DNA of 64,000 nt, taken from Rhodocyclaceae bacterium. Lineage in GTDB: Bacteria; Pseudomonadota; Gammaproteobacteria; Burkholderiales; Rhodocyclaceae. How positions within the stretch are numbered: the stretch's first letter is position 1; each line of letters begins with the position of its first letter. Below, piece after piece: positions 34,325 through 42,497 of this stretch. The notes under the pieces are model-generated. The model was not told the DNA's origin. It searched no databases and saw only the letters and a list, made by a program, of their open reading frames with translations. The position numbers were made by a program, and so were the translations under genes. The stretch spans positions 124,001 through 188,000 of the forward strand of contig VBWA01000008.1 of NCBI GenBank assembly GCA_006218025.1, in the 5' to 3' direction.

Positions 34325-35353
34325 ATGCCACGCAAGTCGAAGAAAAAAGCCAGCAGCACCCTACAACGTCAATGGACCATGCTGCGGGCGATTCCAAGAT
34401 TGCCGCGAGTTATCGGCACAAGCGAATTGATCGCCCGCTTGGCCAATGCGGGATTCAACGTAGATTTGCGTACGATTCAGCGCGACCTCAACACTCTTTC
34501 CGAAGTGATGCCGCTTGCCTCAGATCAACACAAGCCACAGGGGTGGGGTTGGTTGCCGAATGCAGGTCAGTTCGACATCCCAGGGCTGGAGCCGCAGGCC
34601 GCACTGGCGTTCCATATGGCCGAAGCGCACCTTCATTCCGTGTTGCCGGCCAGTACCCTGGAATCTCTTCGTCCCTGGTTCGATACCGCCCACGGCGTTC
34701 TCGATGAGCATGGCAATGGCCTCTCCAAATGGCCCAACAAGATTCGGGTGCTGCCGCGCGGCTTGCCGCTGAAAGTTCCAGTCATCAAGCCCGAGGTCCA
34801 GGCAGCCGTCTACCAAGCTGTATTGCAGGACTGCAAATTGAGCATCATCTACAGCAAGAACTCAGACAAGGCCGACATCGACGAACAACCCCCTAGCATC
34901 GTCTCGCCTCTGGCATTGGTAGTGCGCGATGGTGTCGTGTATCTCGTCTGCGTGTATGACGGCTACAGTGACCCTCGCCAGCTTGCCTTGCACCGCATGC
35001 GTTCCGCTGAACTGCTGAATGATCCGGCGCAGCGACCGAAAGGCTTTTCCATTGACGGCTACATTGCCGAGGGGGAGTTTGGCATTCCGCTCAACCCCCG
35101 CCCGATAAAGCTGGAAGCCGAGTTCTGCCGGCGTGTTGCCATTCATCTGCAAGAATCGCCCATTTCGGAAGACCAGACGATTCGCGACAGCGATGAAGAC
35201 AATATCCTGCTGCGCGGTACCGTGCCCGATACGATGGAACTGCGCCTCTGGCTCAAGAGCTTTGGTGATGACGTAGCAATACTCAAACCAGTCGCCCTGC
35301 GCAAAGAGTTTCGGGACATGGCGGATAATCTGAAGGACTATTACAGCGACTGA
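34325..35353 (+). CDS. WYL-domain transcriptional regulator
   Basis: The ATG at 34325, preceded by GGAGGG, gives 342 residues. Residues about 10-70 form a winged-helix DNA-binding domain (TSELIARLANAGFNVDLRTIQRDLNTLSEVMPL). The WYL domain (about 150-240) has SIIYSKNS..., ISPLALVVRDGVVYLVCVYDGYSDPRQLALHRMRSAELL-type sequence, and a C-terminal WCX domain follows. Such regulators, for example the BrxR/CapW group, commonly repress defence or mobile-element genes and respond to nucleic acids or nucleotides. Here matching dyads precede this gene, the next gene and a gene at 38344, so autoregulation is likely. Confidence 0.88.
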   Translation: MPRKSKKKASSTLQRQWTMLRAIPRLPRVIGTSELIARLANAGFNVDLRTIQRDLNTLSEVMPLASDQHKPQGWGWLPNAGQFDIPGLEPQAALAFHMAEAHLHSVLPASTLESLRPWFDTAHGVLDEHGNGLSKWPNKIRVLPRGLPLKVPVIKPEVQAAVYQAVLQDCKLSIIYSKNSDKADIDEQPPSIVSPLALVVRDGVVYLVCVYDGYSDPRQLALHRMRSAELLNDPAQRPKGFSIDGYIAEGEFGIPLNPRPIKLEAEFCRRVAIHLQESPISEDQTIRDSDEDNILLRGTVPDTMELRLWLKSFGDDVAILKPVALRKEFRDMADNLKDYYSD

Positions 35354-35397
35354 GCCACTTTTCCCCTTAACGCCTCGCTACCTCGGCTGACAGAAAA

Positions 35398-35415
35398 CGA
35401 CAGCCCTTGTCGTAT
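35398..35415 (+). promoter_or_regulatory. Putative WYL-regulator operator, site 2
   Basis: CGACAGCCCTTGTCGTAT, 21 bases upstream of the first paralogue's ATG. With three more bases the left arm reads AAACGAC, making a near-perfect dyad AAACGAC-N7-GTCGTAT. Confidence 0.65.
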
Positions 35416-35436
35416 CTCCTTCGTATCCTGTGCCAC

Positions 35437-36315
35437 ATGGATATGGAAAACGACATCCGCTACGAAATTGCGATCTGGCTGACCGGGCAAAATCCCTGGA
35501 TACACCAGCAGCGCGAATCACTCGCCAACGCCTATCCGTTTCTCGCTCCGGCGCTGACAAAACCCAGCAATAAGACAGTTGACGCGGCAATCATGGCGGC
35601 CATTCAGCGTCGCGAACGTCCCGACGAAACACTTCCCGAACTGCTCGGCATCAGCCGAGCCGCTGCTTCCTTACTGAAGGATGCCGATGTGGAAATACTC
35701 GGAGAAGGCTGGTGCCGGCATCCGGTAGAACTGCTTCGAGCCCTGAATATCGTTGACCCGACCGCCCGACCCCGCACCCACTATGATTGGGCGGTATTTC
35801 ATCGCTACTGGATGATCGTCGGCCTTCATCAATGCCCGGCCTATCTGGCGCCAGTTCCAAATTCACATCGGCGCATGTTTGTGCTGGAACATCTGTTTCG
35901 CGGACTTTGTCTCATTGGTTACCAGCCTCAATGCCACGGACTCGCCAACCGGCTCGTCAGCGGGCAGGAGGGATTTCCGGGTCTCCAATTCATCGACTAC
36001 GTGATCTTCATTGAATCCTGCTTGGTCGATGTGGCCTACGGCTTGCAGACCTTCAAAGCCGAAGACCGCGAATACTTTATCGAGCCCATCGGCTCCGGCC
36101 CGACGCGGGCGGAATACCTGCTTATGCGCTATCTCGCCGAAGAGCAGGTGCGGCAATGGGAAGTCTGGCGCGGTCTGATGGTGGTTCAGAAGTGCTCGGC
36201 CCCGACCGTTCCGCCTTTGCCAAATCCCAAGGACATTCTGCGCAAAGTGCTGCCGGATTTCGATGAGGCGGTGCGCTGGATCAAGCAATACCCGGTATCG
36301 ATAGGCGGCGGCTGA
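35437..36315 (+). CDS. Unknown protein, first of two tandem paralogues (WYL island)
   Basis: The ATG at 35437 (alternative at 35443) gives 292 residues, soluble and mostly helical. It shares with the next gene an ordered set of motifs: VDAAIMAAIQRRE, LLGISRAAASLLKDA, RHPVELLRALNIVDP, VLEHLFRGLCLIGY, VRQWEVWRGLMVV and PDFDEAVRWIK. I do not recognise the family; there are hints of PcfJ-like proteins, too weak to name. It starts directly downstream of an operator-like dyad matching that of the WYL gene, so it is probably WYL-controlled. Confidence 0.7.
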   Translation: MDMENDIRYEIAIWLTGQNPWIHQQRESLANAYPFLAPALTKPSNKTVDAAIMAAIQRRERPDETLPELLGISRAAASLLKDADVEILGEGWCRHPVELLRALNIVDPTARPRTHYDWAVFHRYWMIVGLHQCPAYLAPVPNSHRRMFVLEHLFRGLCLIGYQPQCHGLANRLVSGQEGFPGLQFIDYVIFIESCLVDVAYGLQTFKAEDREYFIEPIGSGPTRAEYLLMRYLAEEQVRQWEVWRGLMVVQKCSAPTVPPLPNPKDILRKVLPDFDEAVRWIKQYPVSIGGG

Positions 36316-36333
36316 CATGCCTCTCAAGAAACC

Positions 36334-37149
36334 ATGAAAGCAGAGATTCTTGAATGGTGCGCGGCCACTCATGTGATCATGCAGAAGGTGCGCCACAACC
36401 TGGCGGCGCGATATCCGGTGATCGCTTTGGCACTTGCTCGCTCGAATGAAAACCCAACCTTGCTCGCTATCAACGCCGCCATCGACCGCAGCGAGCCTGT
36501 CGCCAATGCCATCGCCGGCATCGTCGGCGTGAGCCCGGCAGCCGTCGACCGTCTAGAAAATGTCGCTTCGGAGACGGTGACCGAGGCATGGGTTAAGTGC
36601 CCAATCGAACTGTTCTGGGCAATAGACGTACTGCATCCACTGGATGGCCCGCAGACGCCGGAAGAATGGGGCTTGCTGCGAAAACTCTGGATCAACACGG
36701 GACTGGAAGAACACGAATCCTATCGAACCGCTGTCGGGATCAGTCGAGACCGGCAGCTCGTCTTGGAATACCTGTTTCGTGGCCTGTGTGCGCAGGGCTA
36801 CGGCGAGGCAACCCAAGTGCTCTCCGACCGCCTTGTTGCGCTGCTTCCTGGTATCGAAACCGATCCGGAATACATCTGGCCATTCCCCTGCTATGTCAGT
36901 TTTGTCGAGGAGGCACTGACTCGGATGGTCGGGCGAAAGCGTGCAGAGCCATCGAATGATGCCGAGTGCCTACTGATGGGCTATCCACTTGTCGAATTGA
37001 TCCGCCAGTGGGAAAGCTGGCGCTGCATTGTCGCGGCGCATGGGAAAGTTCAGATCGAAGTCGTGAGCGGATCCGAAGACCTAGCCAAGACTCAATGGAT
37101 AATGCGGATTGTCATACCCGACTTTGACAAGGCAATTCGACCATATTAG
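36334..37149 (+). CDS. Unknown protein, second tandem paralogue (WYL island)
   Basis: A 271-residue protein, 18 bases after the first paralogue. Matching motifs in the same order: LLAINAAIDRSE, IVGVSPAAVDRLENV, KCPIELFWAIDVLHP, VLEYLFRGLCAQGY, LIRQWESWRCIVAA and PDFDKAIR. The gene pair therefore arose by duplication and has diverged strongly, as is common for subunits that form hetero-complexes. No catalytic motif or membrane helix is evident. It converges with the minus-strand small gene, overlapping by four bases. Confidence 0.7.
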   Translation: MKAEILEWCAATHVIMQKVRHNLAARYPVIALALARSNENPTLLAINAAIDRSEPVANAIAGIVGVSPAAVDRLENVASETVTEAWVKCPIELFWAIDVLHPLDGPQTPEEWGLLRKLWINTGLEEHESYRTAVGISRDRQLVLEYLFRGLCAQGYGEATQVLSDRLVALLPGIETDPEYIWPFPCYVSFVEEALTRMVGRKRAEPSNDAECLLMGYPLVELIRQWESWRCIVAAHGKVQIEVVSGSEDLAKTQWIMRIVIPDFDKAIRPY

Positions 37150-37484
37150 CGTGCGCGAATTACAAGCTTCCACCTAAACTCTTCAGTGCAGGGTATGTTG
37201 ATATCTTGGGATATACGCTTAATCGACGCGGCGTAGTCATCAAATCCAAGGTCATATCGAATCATCTTTTCCATTGACACAAGCGTATCGTTATCCCACC
37301 GAACAAAATGCGGATCGGCAGTCACTAATCCAAAGTAGACCGTCCTAGAAGAGAAATGCCAATTCAGCATTAACGTATCTGCCAGATCGAGTTTTCTGGC
37401 GGACGAACTATAGAGGCACCACCCTCTTCCCGTGTAAAAAGAGAGAATTGATTTTCGCGGCCAAAGAAATGAAGTCCGTGTCAC
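37146..37484 (-). CDS. Small hypothetical protein downstream of the nuclease-like gene
   Basis: The GTG at 37484 gives 112 residues; an AAGGG lies about nine bases before it and the preceding gene stops 13 bases upstream, so the two probably form one transcript. The sequence has a possible beta-rich start (WPRKSILSFYTGRGWCLYSSS) and an acidic, helical second half (DDYAASIKRISQDI). No family is recognised. Base composition is lower in GC than the chromosomal neighbours, in line with a transferred island. The start is uncertain. Confidence 0.5.
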   Translation of the reverse strand: MTRTSFLWPRKSILSFYTGRGWCLYSSSARKLDLADTLMLNWHFSSRTVYFGLVTADPHFVRWDNDTLVSMEKMIRYDLGFDDYAASIKRISQDINIPCTEEFRWKLVIRAR

Positions 37485-37497
37485 GACTGGCCCTTGC

Positions 37498-37971
37498 TCA
37501 ATCGGGTTTGAAATCGGGCCATTTGTTTTTGAACTTTTCGACCTCTTTAACTAAAATCTCACAACCACGCCACCCGTTCTTTTTGCCCGGTGAGGCTGCC
37601 CATACCAAGGTGTTTTCGGCGTCGATTTTCGCCCTCGGATCGTCTTTCGATTTCCTAGCAACCAGTTTCTTCCACGCCGAGACATCAAGTACATAGAAAT
37701 CCGGCGAAGCCGGGGGCTCCGCCTTGTCCTTGCCCGCATAGTCAACGAATACAAGAAGGTCACCATCCTCCCAGATACCGGTAACTCTAGCCCATGATCC
37801 ACCCTGCTTAGACTTCACCGAAACTTTAAACACCTGATCTTTTGCTACGACAAGGATGTCTGTCTTCTTTCTATTTCCAAGAGTCAGTTGGCAATAAACA
37901 CCGCGTCTGCATAGATCTGCCGCGACAGCATACTCACCAGCCAAACCGAGCGCCTCAGTAGGAATCTTCAT
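37498..37971 (-). CDS. PD-(D/E)XK-like nuclease-fold protein
   Basis: A 157-residue protein. GLAGEYAVAADLCRRGVY near residue 10, KKTDILVVAKDQVFKVSVKSKQ near residues 36-57 and later helices fit the PD-(D/E)XK restriction-endonuclease-like core, with a helix glutamate, the TD aspartate and the VSVKSKQ lysine as candidate metal ligands. Such small proteins are often resolvase- or restriction-like. The assignment is from motif spacing only. It lies in the island next to the WYL genes but on the opposite strand, with a small partner gene downstream. Confidence 0.55.
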   Translation of the reverse strand: MKIPTEALGLAGEYAVAADLCRRGVYCQLTLGNRKKTDILVVAKDQVFKVSVKSKQGGSWARVTGIWEDGDLLVFVDYAGKDKAEPPASPDFYVLDVSAWKKLVARKSKDDPRAKIDAENTLVWAASPGKKNGWRGCEILVKEVEKFKNKWPDFKPD

Positions 37972-38343
37972 AGCAAAAAATCCGGAAATGTTGTACTTGA
38001 AAAGTATGCACAGCTCGCCGTCTCTCCGATCTCAATTTCCTGTTCGTTGTTAGACGTATTGATTCTACCCCGCAGAATCCCGGCTCTAGGAACTCACAGA
38101 GAGTTCGCATCGACCAGCGCGCTAGGTTTCGTTCGTGCTCACAGTTGGTTCACGGTACGGCACGACGTTATCCCGACGCATTGTCACTACGAAAAGCAGA
38201 CGACAGTGCAGTTCCGATAATAGTCGGCGCTGGTGAGACGGCGATACCCCGCCTGTCGCTAAACGACGCTAATCGTCGCAAGCTCCCCGCACACTCCCTT
38301 CGCCCACTTTGCAAGGGCTCATTCAAATTCAAGGGAGCGAATC
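37972..38343. promoter_or_regulatory. Intergenic region with repeat R copy 6 and operator site 3
   Basis: This 372-bp gap between divergent genes has no gene. Repeat R occupies 38219-38243 (AATAGTCGGCGCTGG then TGAGACGGCG). The dyad AAACGAC-N7-GTCG at 38261-38278 lies 65 bases before the next ATG. The rest shows nothing I can name. Confidence 0.65.
38261..38278 (-). promoter_or_regulatory. Putative WYL-regulator operator, site 3
   Basis: In the minus direction CGACGATTAGCGTCGTTT: CGAC-N7-GTCGTTT, the same spacing as sites 1 and 2. It precedes the DUF4352-like membrane protein gene. Confidence 0.6.
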
Positions 38344-39585
38344 ATGATCAAGGCGGGCGGAATTCTTGCCATCATTGCCGGGCTGCTGGGATTGCTGGCG
38401 GGCGTGGTGACACTGTTTATGGGCGGGCTGGGCGCGGCTTTTGCCACCGGTGGCGCAAGCATGGTGGTCGGCATGGGCTGGGGTGGCATCCTGTTTTCGC
38501 TGCTGGTCGTGGTGTATGGCGCCATAGCGTTCGCTGCGCCACGCGCCGGGGCGACGGGGCTTGCCCTTTCGGCCATCGCCGGCATGGTATTGGGCGGCAC
38601 ACTGGTGGCGATCCTGATGGCTCTGGCGTTGATTGCCGCCGTGATGGTGTGGCTTGGGATGAAGAAGGCGGAAGACGGTCAGCAGCTTGTTACAGCCGGT
38701 CGCTGGAAAGGCATGGCTGCTGCGGTGGTCGCACCGGTTCTCGCCGCAGCGCTGATCGGCGGTCAGGTATTCGGGTCAAAAGAGAGCGCATCGGAATCCG
38801 CCGCCGCAGCCCCTGGCGTGCAGATTGCCCAAGTGGGGCAGACCGCCCATTCAGGCCAGTTCGACGTCACGGTGCGCGGCGTGCGTTTTGCCGAGACGCT
38901 GGGACGGGGATTCGGCGAAGAAAGGGCAACACCGGGAACAGTTTTCGTGATACTCGACGTGCTGGTGCGTTGCGTGGACAACGAGAGCCGCTTCTACACC
39001 TCCGGCGATCTGCTGGTGGAACTGGATGGCAAGATGCTGAAGTTTGACCGAAGCGAAACGGTGCTCGGACTAGAGTCGCCTGTCGGCAGCATCAATCCGA
39101 TGACGGAAAAGTCGGGCTATGTGGTGTACAAGATTCCGACCGCCGCCGCGAACGCGCCGCTGCACTGGACACCGGGGCGCGGCTTCGACAAGGTGCGCTT
39201 CGCACTCAATGCGCCCGTCAGCGGCGTATCGTCATCAAAATCATCTGTCGAATTGCCCGCGAACGCGAGTGCAGGTGGTGCCGTTGCAGATCGGACTGAT
39301 ATTGTCGGGCGCTACGCAAGCCAGGGTGGCAGCACACTGGATATTCGGCGGCAGGGCAACGGACAACTGGGGATTTCTTTGTTTGCAATTGGTCCCACCG
39401 GAAATACGGGGGAAGCCGACGGTTCGCTGGTGGTCGCAGGCAACGCCTATACGTATCAGAATGCTGAATTGGACTGCCTGCTGACCTTTCGCATTGCAGG
39501 CAACGCTGTTGCGGTAACGCAGGAAGGAATATGCGGATTTGGCATGAACGTGAGCGCAGAAGGAACCTACCGAAAACAGTCTTGA
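38344..39585 (+). CDS. Membrane protein with DUF4352-like extracytoplasmic domain
   Basis: A 413-residue protein. Residues 1-115 form four hydrophobic, glycine-rich helices, and a fifth helix lies near 125-140. The following domain (about 155-290: AQVGQTAHSGQFDVTVRGVRF ... TPGTVFVILDVLVRCVDNESRF) resembles the immunoglobulin-like DUF4352 fold of surface proteins. The C-terminal 95 residues (DIVGRYASQGGSTLDIRR ... GICGFGMNVSAEGTYRK) form a beta-barrel-like module with a pair of cysteines, similar in style to lysozyme-inhibitor domains. It follows operator site 3. The role is unknown; sensing or protection of the envelope is a guess. Confidence 0.65.
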   Translation: MIKAGGILAIIAGLLGLLAGVVTLFMGGLGAAFATGGASMVVGMGWGGILFSLLVVVYGAIAFAAPRAGATGLALSAIAGMVLGGTLVAILMALALIAAVMVWLGMKKAEDGQQLVTAGRWKGMAAAVVAPVLAAALIGGQVFGSKESASESAAAAPGVQIAQVGQTAHSGQFDVTVRGVRFAETLGRGFGEERATPGTVFVILDVLVRCVDNESRFYTSGDLLVELDGKMLKFDRSETVLGLESPVGSINPMTEKSGYVVYKIPTAAANAPLHWTPGRGFDKVRFALNAPVSGVSSSKSSVELPANASAGGAVADRTDIVGRYASQGGSTLDIRRQGNGQLGISLFAIGPTGNTGEADGSLVVAGNAYTYQNAELDCLLTFRIAGNAVAVTQEGICGFGMNVSAEGTYRKQS

Positions 39586-39698
39586 CGGGAACACTCGAAA
39601 CCGACCAATCACGACTCTTTGACAGGAACACCGACATGACAATCACAGTGACGAAGTGACCAGTCAGCATCACCCAAGAGAGTTCCTAAGGAGTTCGC

Positions 39699-40262
39699 AT
39701 GGCTAGAGATTCTTACCGAATACTTGGACAAGGCCATTTGGATGGCGCGTGCTTTCTTTACGCTATCGCGAATGCAATGCTCTGCCTCACAAATCGGACG
39801 AATGAGAGAGTTCCGCAGAAACGCTGGTCGAAAATGATTTCATTCCTAAACGCTGGCGATTTTCTGGATGGTTGCATCGGGACAGCAAAAACTGACGACA
39901 ATCCAGATTTGCAGGAACTGCTGGCGTACGAATGCATTTGCAGACTTGATCCGAAATCCAAGTACGTGGTGGAGACCAAGAATCACCTGACTTGGCGCAG
40001 CAACTTCGATCAACTGGCGACACAAGATACGGTCTTGCTCCTGCCGACCCGAGAACACTGGTATTGCCTTGTCGATACGCAGGACAAATTGGCCTACCTT
40101 GCATGTTCAGCTGCATGGCAGGAATCCCGGAGCAAATACCGGGAAGACACGAGTCCCCGTTTGAGCCGGGTATGTAACAAGACTATCGCCTTCAAGGAAT
40201 TGACGATCTATCAGAAGCGAGCGATCCTAATTTCGAGGATATCAAAGCGCGCCAATGGGTAG
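39699..40262 (+). CDS. Papain-like cysteine-peptidase-fold protein
   Basis: A 187-residue protein without signal peptide. GQGHLDGACFLYAIANAM at residues 10-27 resembles the papain-type Q-x6-C signature (oxyanion glutamine, nucleophile cysteine starting the central helix), and EHWYCLVD near residue 121 supplies a candidate histidine. A catalytic third residue is not clear. It could be a protease, a transglutaminase-like enzyme or an inactive relative. It lies between the WYL island genes and an IS30 element, on lower-GC DNA than the core, with GGAG upstream of the ATG. Confidence 0.55.
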   Translation: MARDSYRILGQGHLDGACFLYAIANAMLCLTNRTNERVPQKRWSKMISFLNAGDFLDGCIGTAKTDDNPDLQELLAYECICRLDPKSKYVVETKNHLTWRSNFDQLATQDTVLLLPTREHWYCLVDTQDKLAYLACSAAWQESRSKYREDTSPRLSRVCNKTIAFKELTIYQKRAILISRISKRANG

Positions 40263-40353
40263 GTATGTCTGCGCCTGCCAGATAACCGATGCACTGCCGG
40301 GCTGACCAACGAACTGCCCGTTGCATTATTTTCACGACCGACTCCTATACATC

Positions 40354-41582
40354 CTTGGATTCAACCGGTGGATGCAACAGATTGGCTGAATCGTTCAGCG
40401 GGTGTTTCGTAGTTTAGTGTTTTCCTTGGGCGCCCATTCAGTTTCCTGGCTACGGCATTTAGTTGTACTTGCGAGTAGCCCGAGATGTCTATGCCCTTGG
40501 GGAAATACTGCCGCAATAGCCCATTCGTATTTTCGTTAGACCCGCGTTGCCAAGGACTATGTGGATCGCAGAAGTAGACCTTGATGTCAGTCGCCAACGT
40601 GAAGCGCTTGTGGCCGGCCATTTCCTTGCCTCGATCCCACGTGAGTGATTTGAATAGTTCCTGTGGCAACTTGCGTGCATTCTTGATCAAGGCGCTGATG
40701 ACCGTTTCGGTATCCTTGCCGGCGACCTTCACCAGCATTACATAGCGTGTATGCCGTTCGACGAGAGTCGCAATCTGGCTGGTGTTGTCTCCGAACAGCA
40801 GATCCCCCTCCCAGTGTCCTGGTACCGCCCGATCTTCAACTGTGGCTGGACGCTCGCTGATCGATACGGTGTCAGTGATCCTGCCGTGATTTTCCATCTT
40901 CTGAGTGTGATGGCGCGAACGGCGCATTGCTCGTGTCCGCCTCAAATGCTGCAACAGCTCCTTCTTCAAGGCACCACGGGCTTGAATGTAGAGGCTGCGA
41001 TAGATGGTCTCGTGTGACACGTGATAGTTCTCGTCTTCAGGGTAAGCACGCTTCAGCCACCCGGCAATCTGCTGCGGCGCCCACTGCCCTTGGAGCTTAC
41101 CGGCCACGATGTTCGCCAACTGTCGATTCTCGGCCAACTTACATGTCTTGGGGCGACTTGCCCGATCCCAGGCCGCCTGGTCTGCTCCACTGGCGCGATA
41201 CCATCCTCGCCCACCATTGCGATTGATCTCGCGGCTGATGGTCGATGGTGCCCGCCCCAGGCGCGTTGCCACCGAACGCATCGAGTGGCCCGCCACCATC
41301 GCACGGGATATCTCTTCACGTTCGGACAAGGTCAGCGCTACTTTCGCGCGGCACCGGGGTGCCGGCCGTATTCCACCCCTCTCGGCCAGAATGCGCTGTA
41401 CCGACGAGTGATTCCTATCAAACAACTGTGCGATCTGTTGGAGGGACTCACCTTTCTGCCAGCGCTCCCACATCTGCGCCTTCTGACTTTCCGTGTAATA
41501 AATCCTCGGCCTTTGTTTCATTTGCAACACTCCTTCTGCATATGCAGTTTCTAGTGTGTTGCATCCACCGGTTGAATCCAAG
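40354..41582. mobile_element. IS30-family insertion sequence, intact
   Basis: Length 1229 bp. Perfect 26-bp terminal inverted repeats lie at 40354-40379 and 41557-41582; they start CTTGGATTCAACCGGTGG and continue ATGCAACA. One transposase gene on the minus strand fills the element, and its stop codon lies within the left inverted repeat. A target duplication is not obvious; the outermost C/G pairs may belong to flanking DNA. Confidence 0.92.
40361..41521 (-). CDS. IS30-family transposase
   Basis: Starting at MKQRPRIYY (ATG 41521) the protein has 386 residues. Residues about 1-110 contain helix-turn-helix segments (ESLQQIAQLFDRNHSSVQRIL, and the IS30-type LTLSEREEISRAMVAGHSMRSVA with LGRAPSTISREINRNG). 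The DDE catalytic core has D in VPGHWEGDLLFG, D in SLTWDRGKEM and E in GSNENTNGLLRQYFPKG. All are present, so the element may be active. A longer in-frame start would run into the inverted repeat and is rejected. Confidence 0.94.
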   Translation of the reverse strand: MKQRPRIYYTESQKAQMWERWQKGESLQQIAQLFDRNHSSVQRILAERGGIRPAPRCRAKVALTLSEREEISRAMVAGHSMRSVATRLGRAPSTISREINRNGGRGWYRASGADQAAWDRASRPKTCKLAENRQLANIVAGKLQGQWAPQQIAGWLKRAYPEDENYHVSHETIYRSLYIQARGALKKELLQHLRRTRAMRRSRHHTQKMENHGRITDTVSISERPATVEDRAVPGHWEGDLLFGDNTSQIATLVERHTRYVMLVKVAGKDTETVISALIKNARKLPQELFKSLTWDRGKEMAGHKRFTLATDIKVYFCDPHSPWQRGSNENTNGLLRQYFPKGIDISGYSQVQLNAVARKLNGRPRKTLNYETPAERFSQSVASTG

Positions 41583-41682
41583 TCACAGAGCAGTCGGTGA
41601 GATTCCGTTTGTCATGCGGCCCTTATGGGCACGGAGCGGTAGCTCGTCCAAGCTGAACCATTGTCCGCAATGGCCAAATAGC

Positions 41683-41833
41683 CGCCGTATCGCCAGCGCC
41701 GACTTTCAGCATTGGACAGTACGACTGTTGTGGCCGAGATGCAGACTGTCGCCTCTTGGCGCAGACCATATTCCCCGCCCGACTTTCAGGGCTGCCGGGA
41801 CGCCGACCAAAGTCGGCGCTGGCGATACGGCGA
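41683..41833. repeat. Inverted pair of repeat R (copies 7 and 8), MITE-like unit
   Basis: Copy 7 at 41683-41706 (CGCCGTATCGCCAGCG then CCGACTTT) is the exact reverse complement of copy 8 at 41810-41833 (AAAGTCGGCGCTGG then CGATACGGCG). Between them are 103 bases of non-coding DNA. The unit lies just after the YhhN gene's stop and near the IS30 element. Confidence 0.85.
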
Positions 41834-41846
41834 TGCGCTACGCCGG

Positions 41847-42497
41847 TCAGGCCTTGCGCCTGATCGCAGTCGCGGCGAACAGCGTTTGTCCGGCCCAGTA
41901 GGTGAGGATGATGGCAAACGCAGCACCCGGCAGGGGCTGGGCGAAGCGGTGGATGCCGATCAGCATGTCGGAAAAGCCGAACAGGATCGCGCCGGCCAGC
42001 GGGCCCCAGCGGATCAGGGCGTCGGCTTGCGGTTCCAGCGCGCAGGCGGCGGCGCGCCAGATCATCGCGCCGATGACGAGCACATAGACCGCCAGCGGCA
42101 GCGTCAGCGCGCCGGCGCCGGGCAGCATCAGCCACAGCCCCGTTCCGGCAAAGATCGTGACCGGCGCCAGCAGCGCCAGGCCAGGAGTGCGGCTCCATTG
42201 CAGGAAGGCGGCGACATACAGGCCGTGGCCGATGGCGAAGGCGATCATGCCGGGCAGGAAGGCATTGGGCAGCGCCAGGCAGACATCGCCCACGGCACCC
42301 GCCAGCAAACCCCAGGCGATGCGGCGTCCGGCGCCGCTGCCGGCGTGGCGCCACACCGCCACGGCCAGCGCGACCACCAGCCATGGCTTGGTCAGCAGCT
42401 TGAGCCAGAACAGGTCGAGCGCGAGCCCGACCAGGTACAGGCAGGCCGCCAATACGGCGGTGACGATGAGCAGTACCGGATTCATGTGCCGGCTCAT
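41847..42497 (-). CDS. YhhN family protein, putative lysoplasmalogenase
   Basis: A 216-residue membrane protein with seven to eight helices. WGLLAGAVGDVCLALP and FAIGHGLYVAAFL, later GAILFGFSDMLIGIHRF, are typical of the YhhN/TMEM86 family, whose animal member hydrolyses the vinyl-ether bond of lysoplasmalogen; the bacterial function is unsettled. The ATG at 42497 overlaps the MFS stop by one base; ATG 42485 is an alternative. It is the last gene of the minus-strand operon. Confidence 0.85.
   Translation of the reverse strand: MSRHMNPVLLIVTAVLAACLYLVGLALDLFWLKLLTKPWLVVALAVAVWRHAGSGAGRRIAWGLLAGAVGDVCLALPNAFLPGMIAFAIGHGLYVAAFLQWSRTPGLALLAPVTIFAGTGLWLMLPGAGALTLPLAVYVLVIGAMIWRAAACALEPQADALIRWGPLAGAILFGFSDMLIGIHRFAQPLPGAAFAIILTYWAGQTLFAATAIRRKA

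Noticed and set aside
40361-41581. Longer IS30 transposase beginning in the right inverted repeat
   Set aside because: The extra 20 residues are encoded by the terminal repeat; MKQRPRIYY is the typical start.
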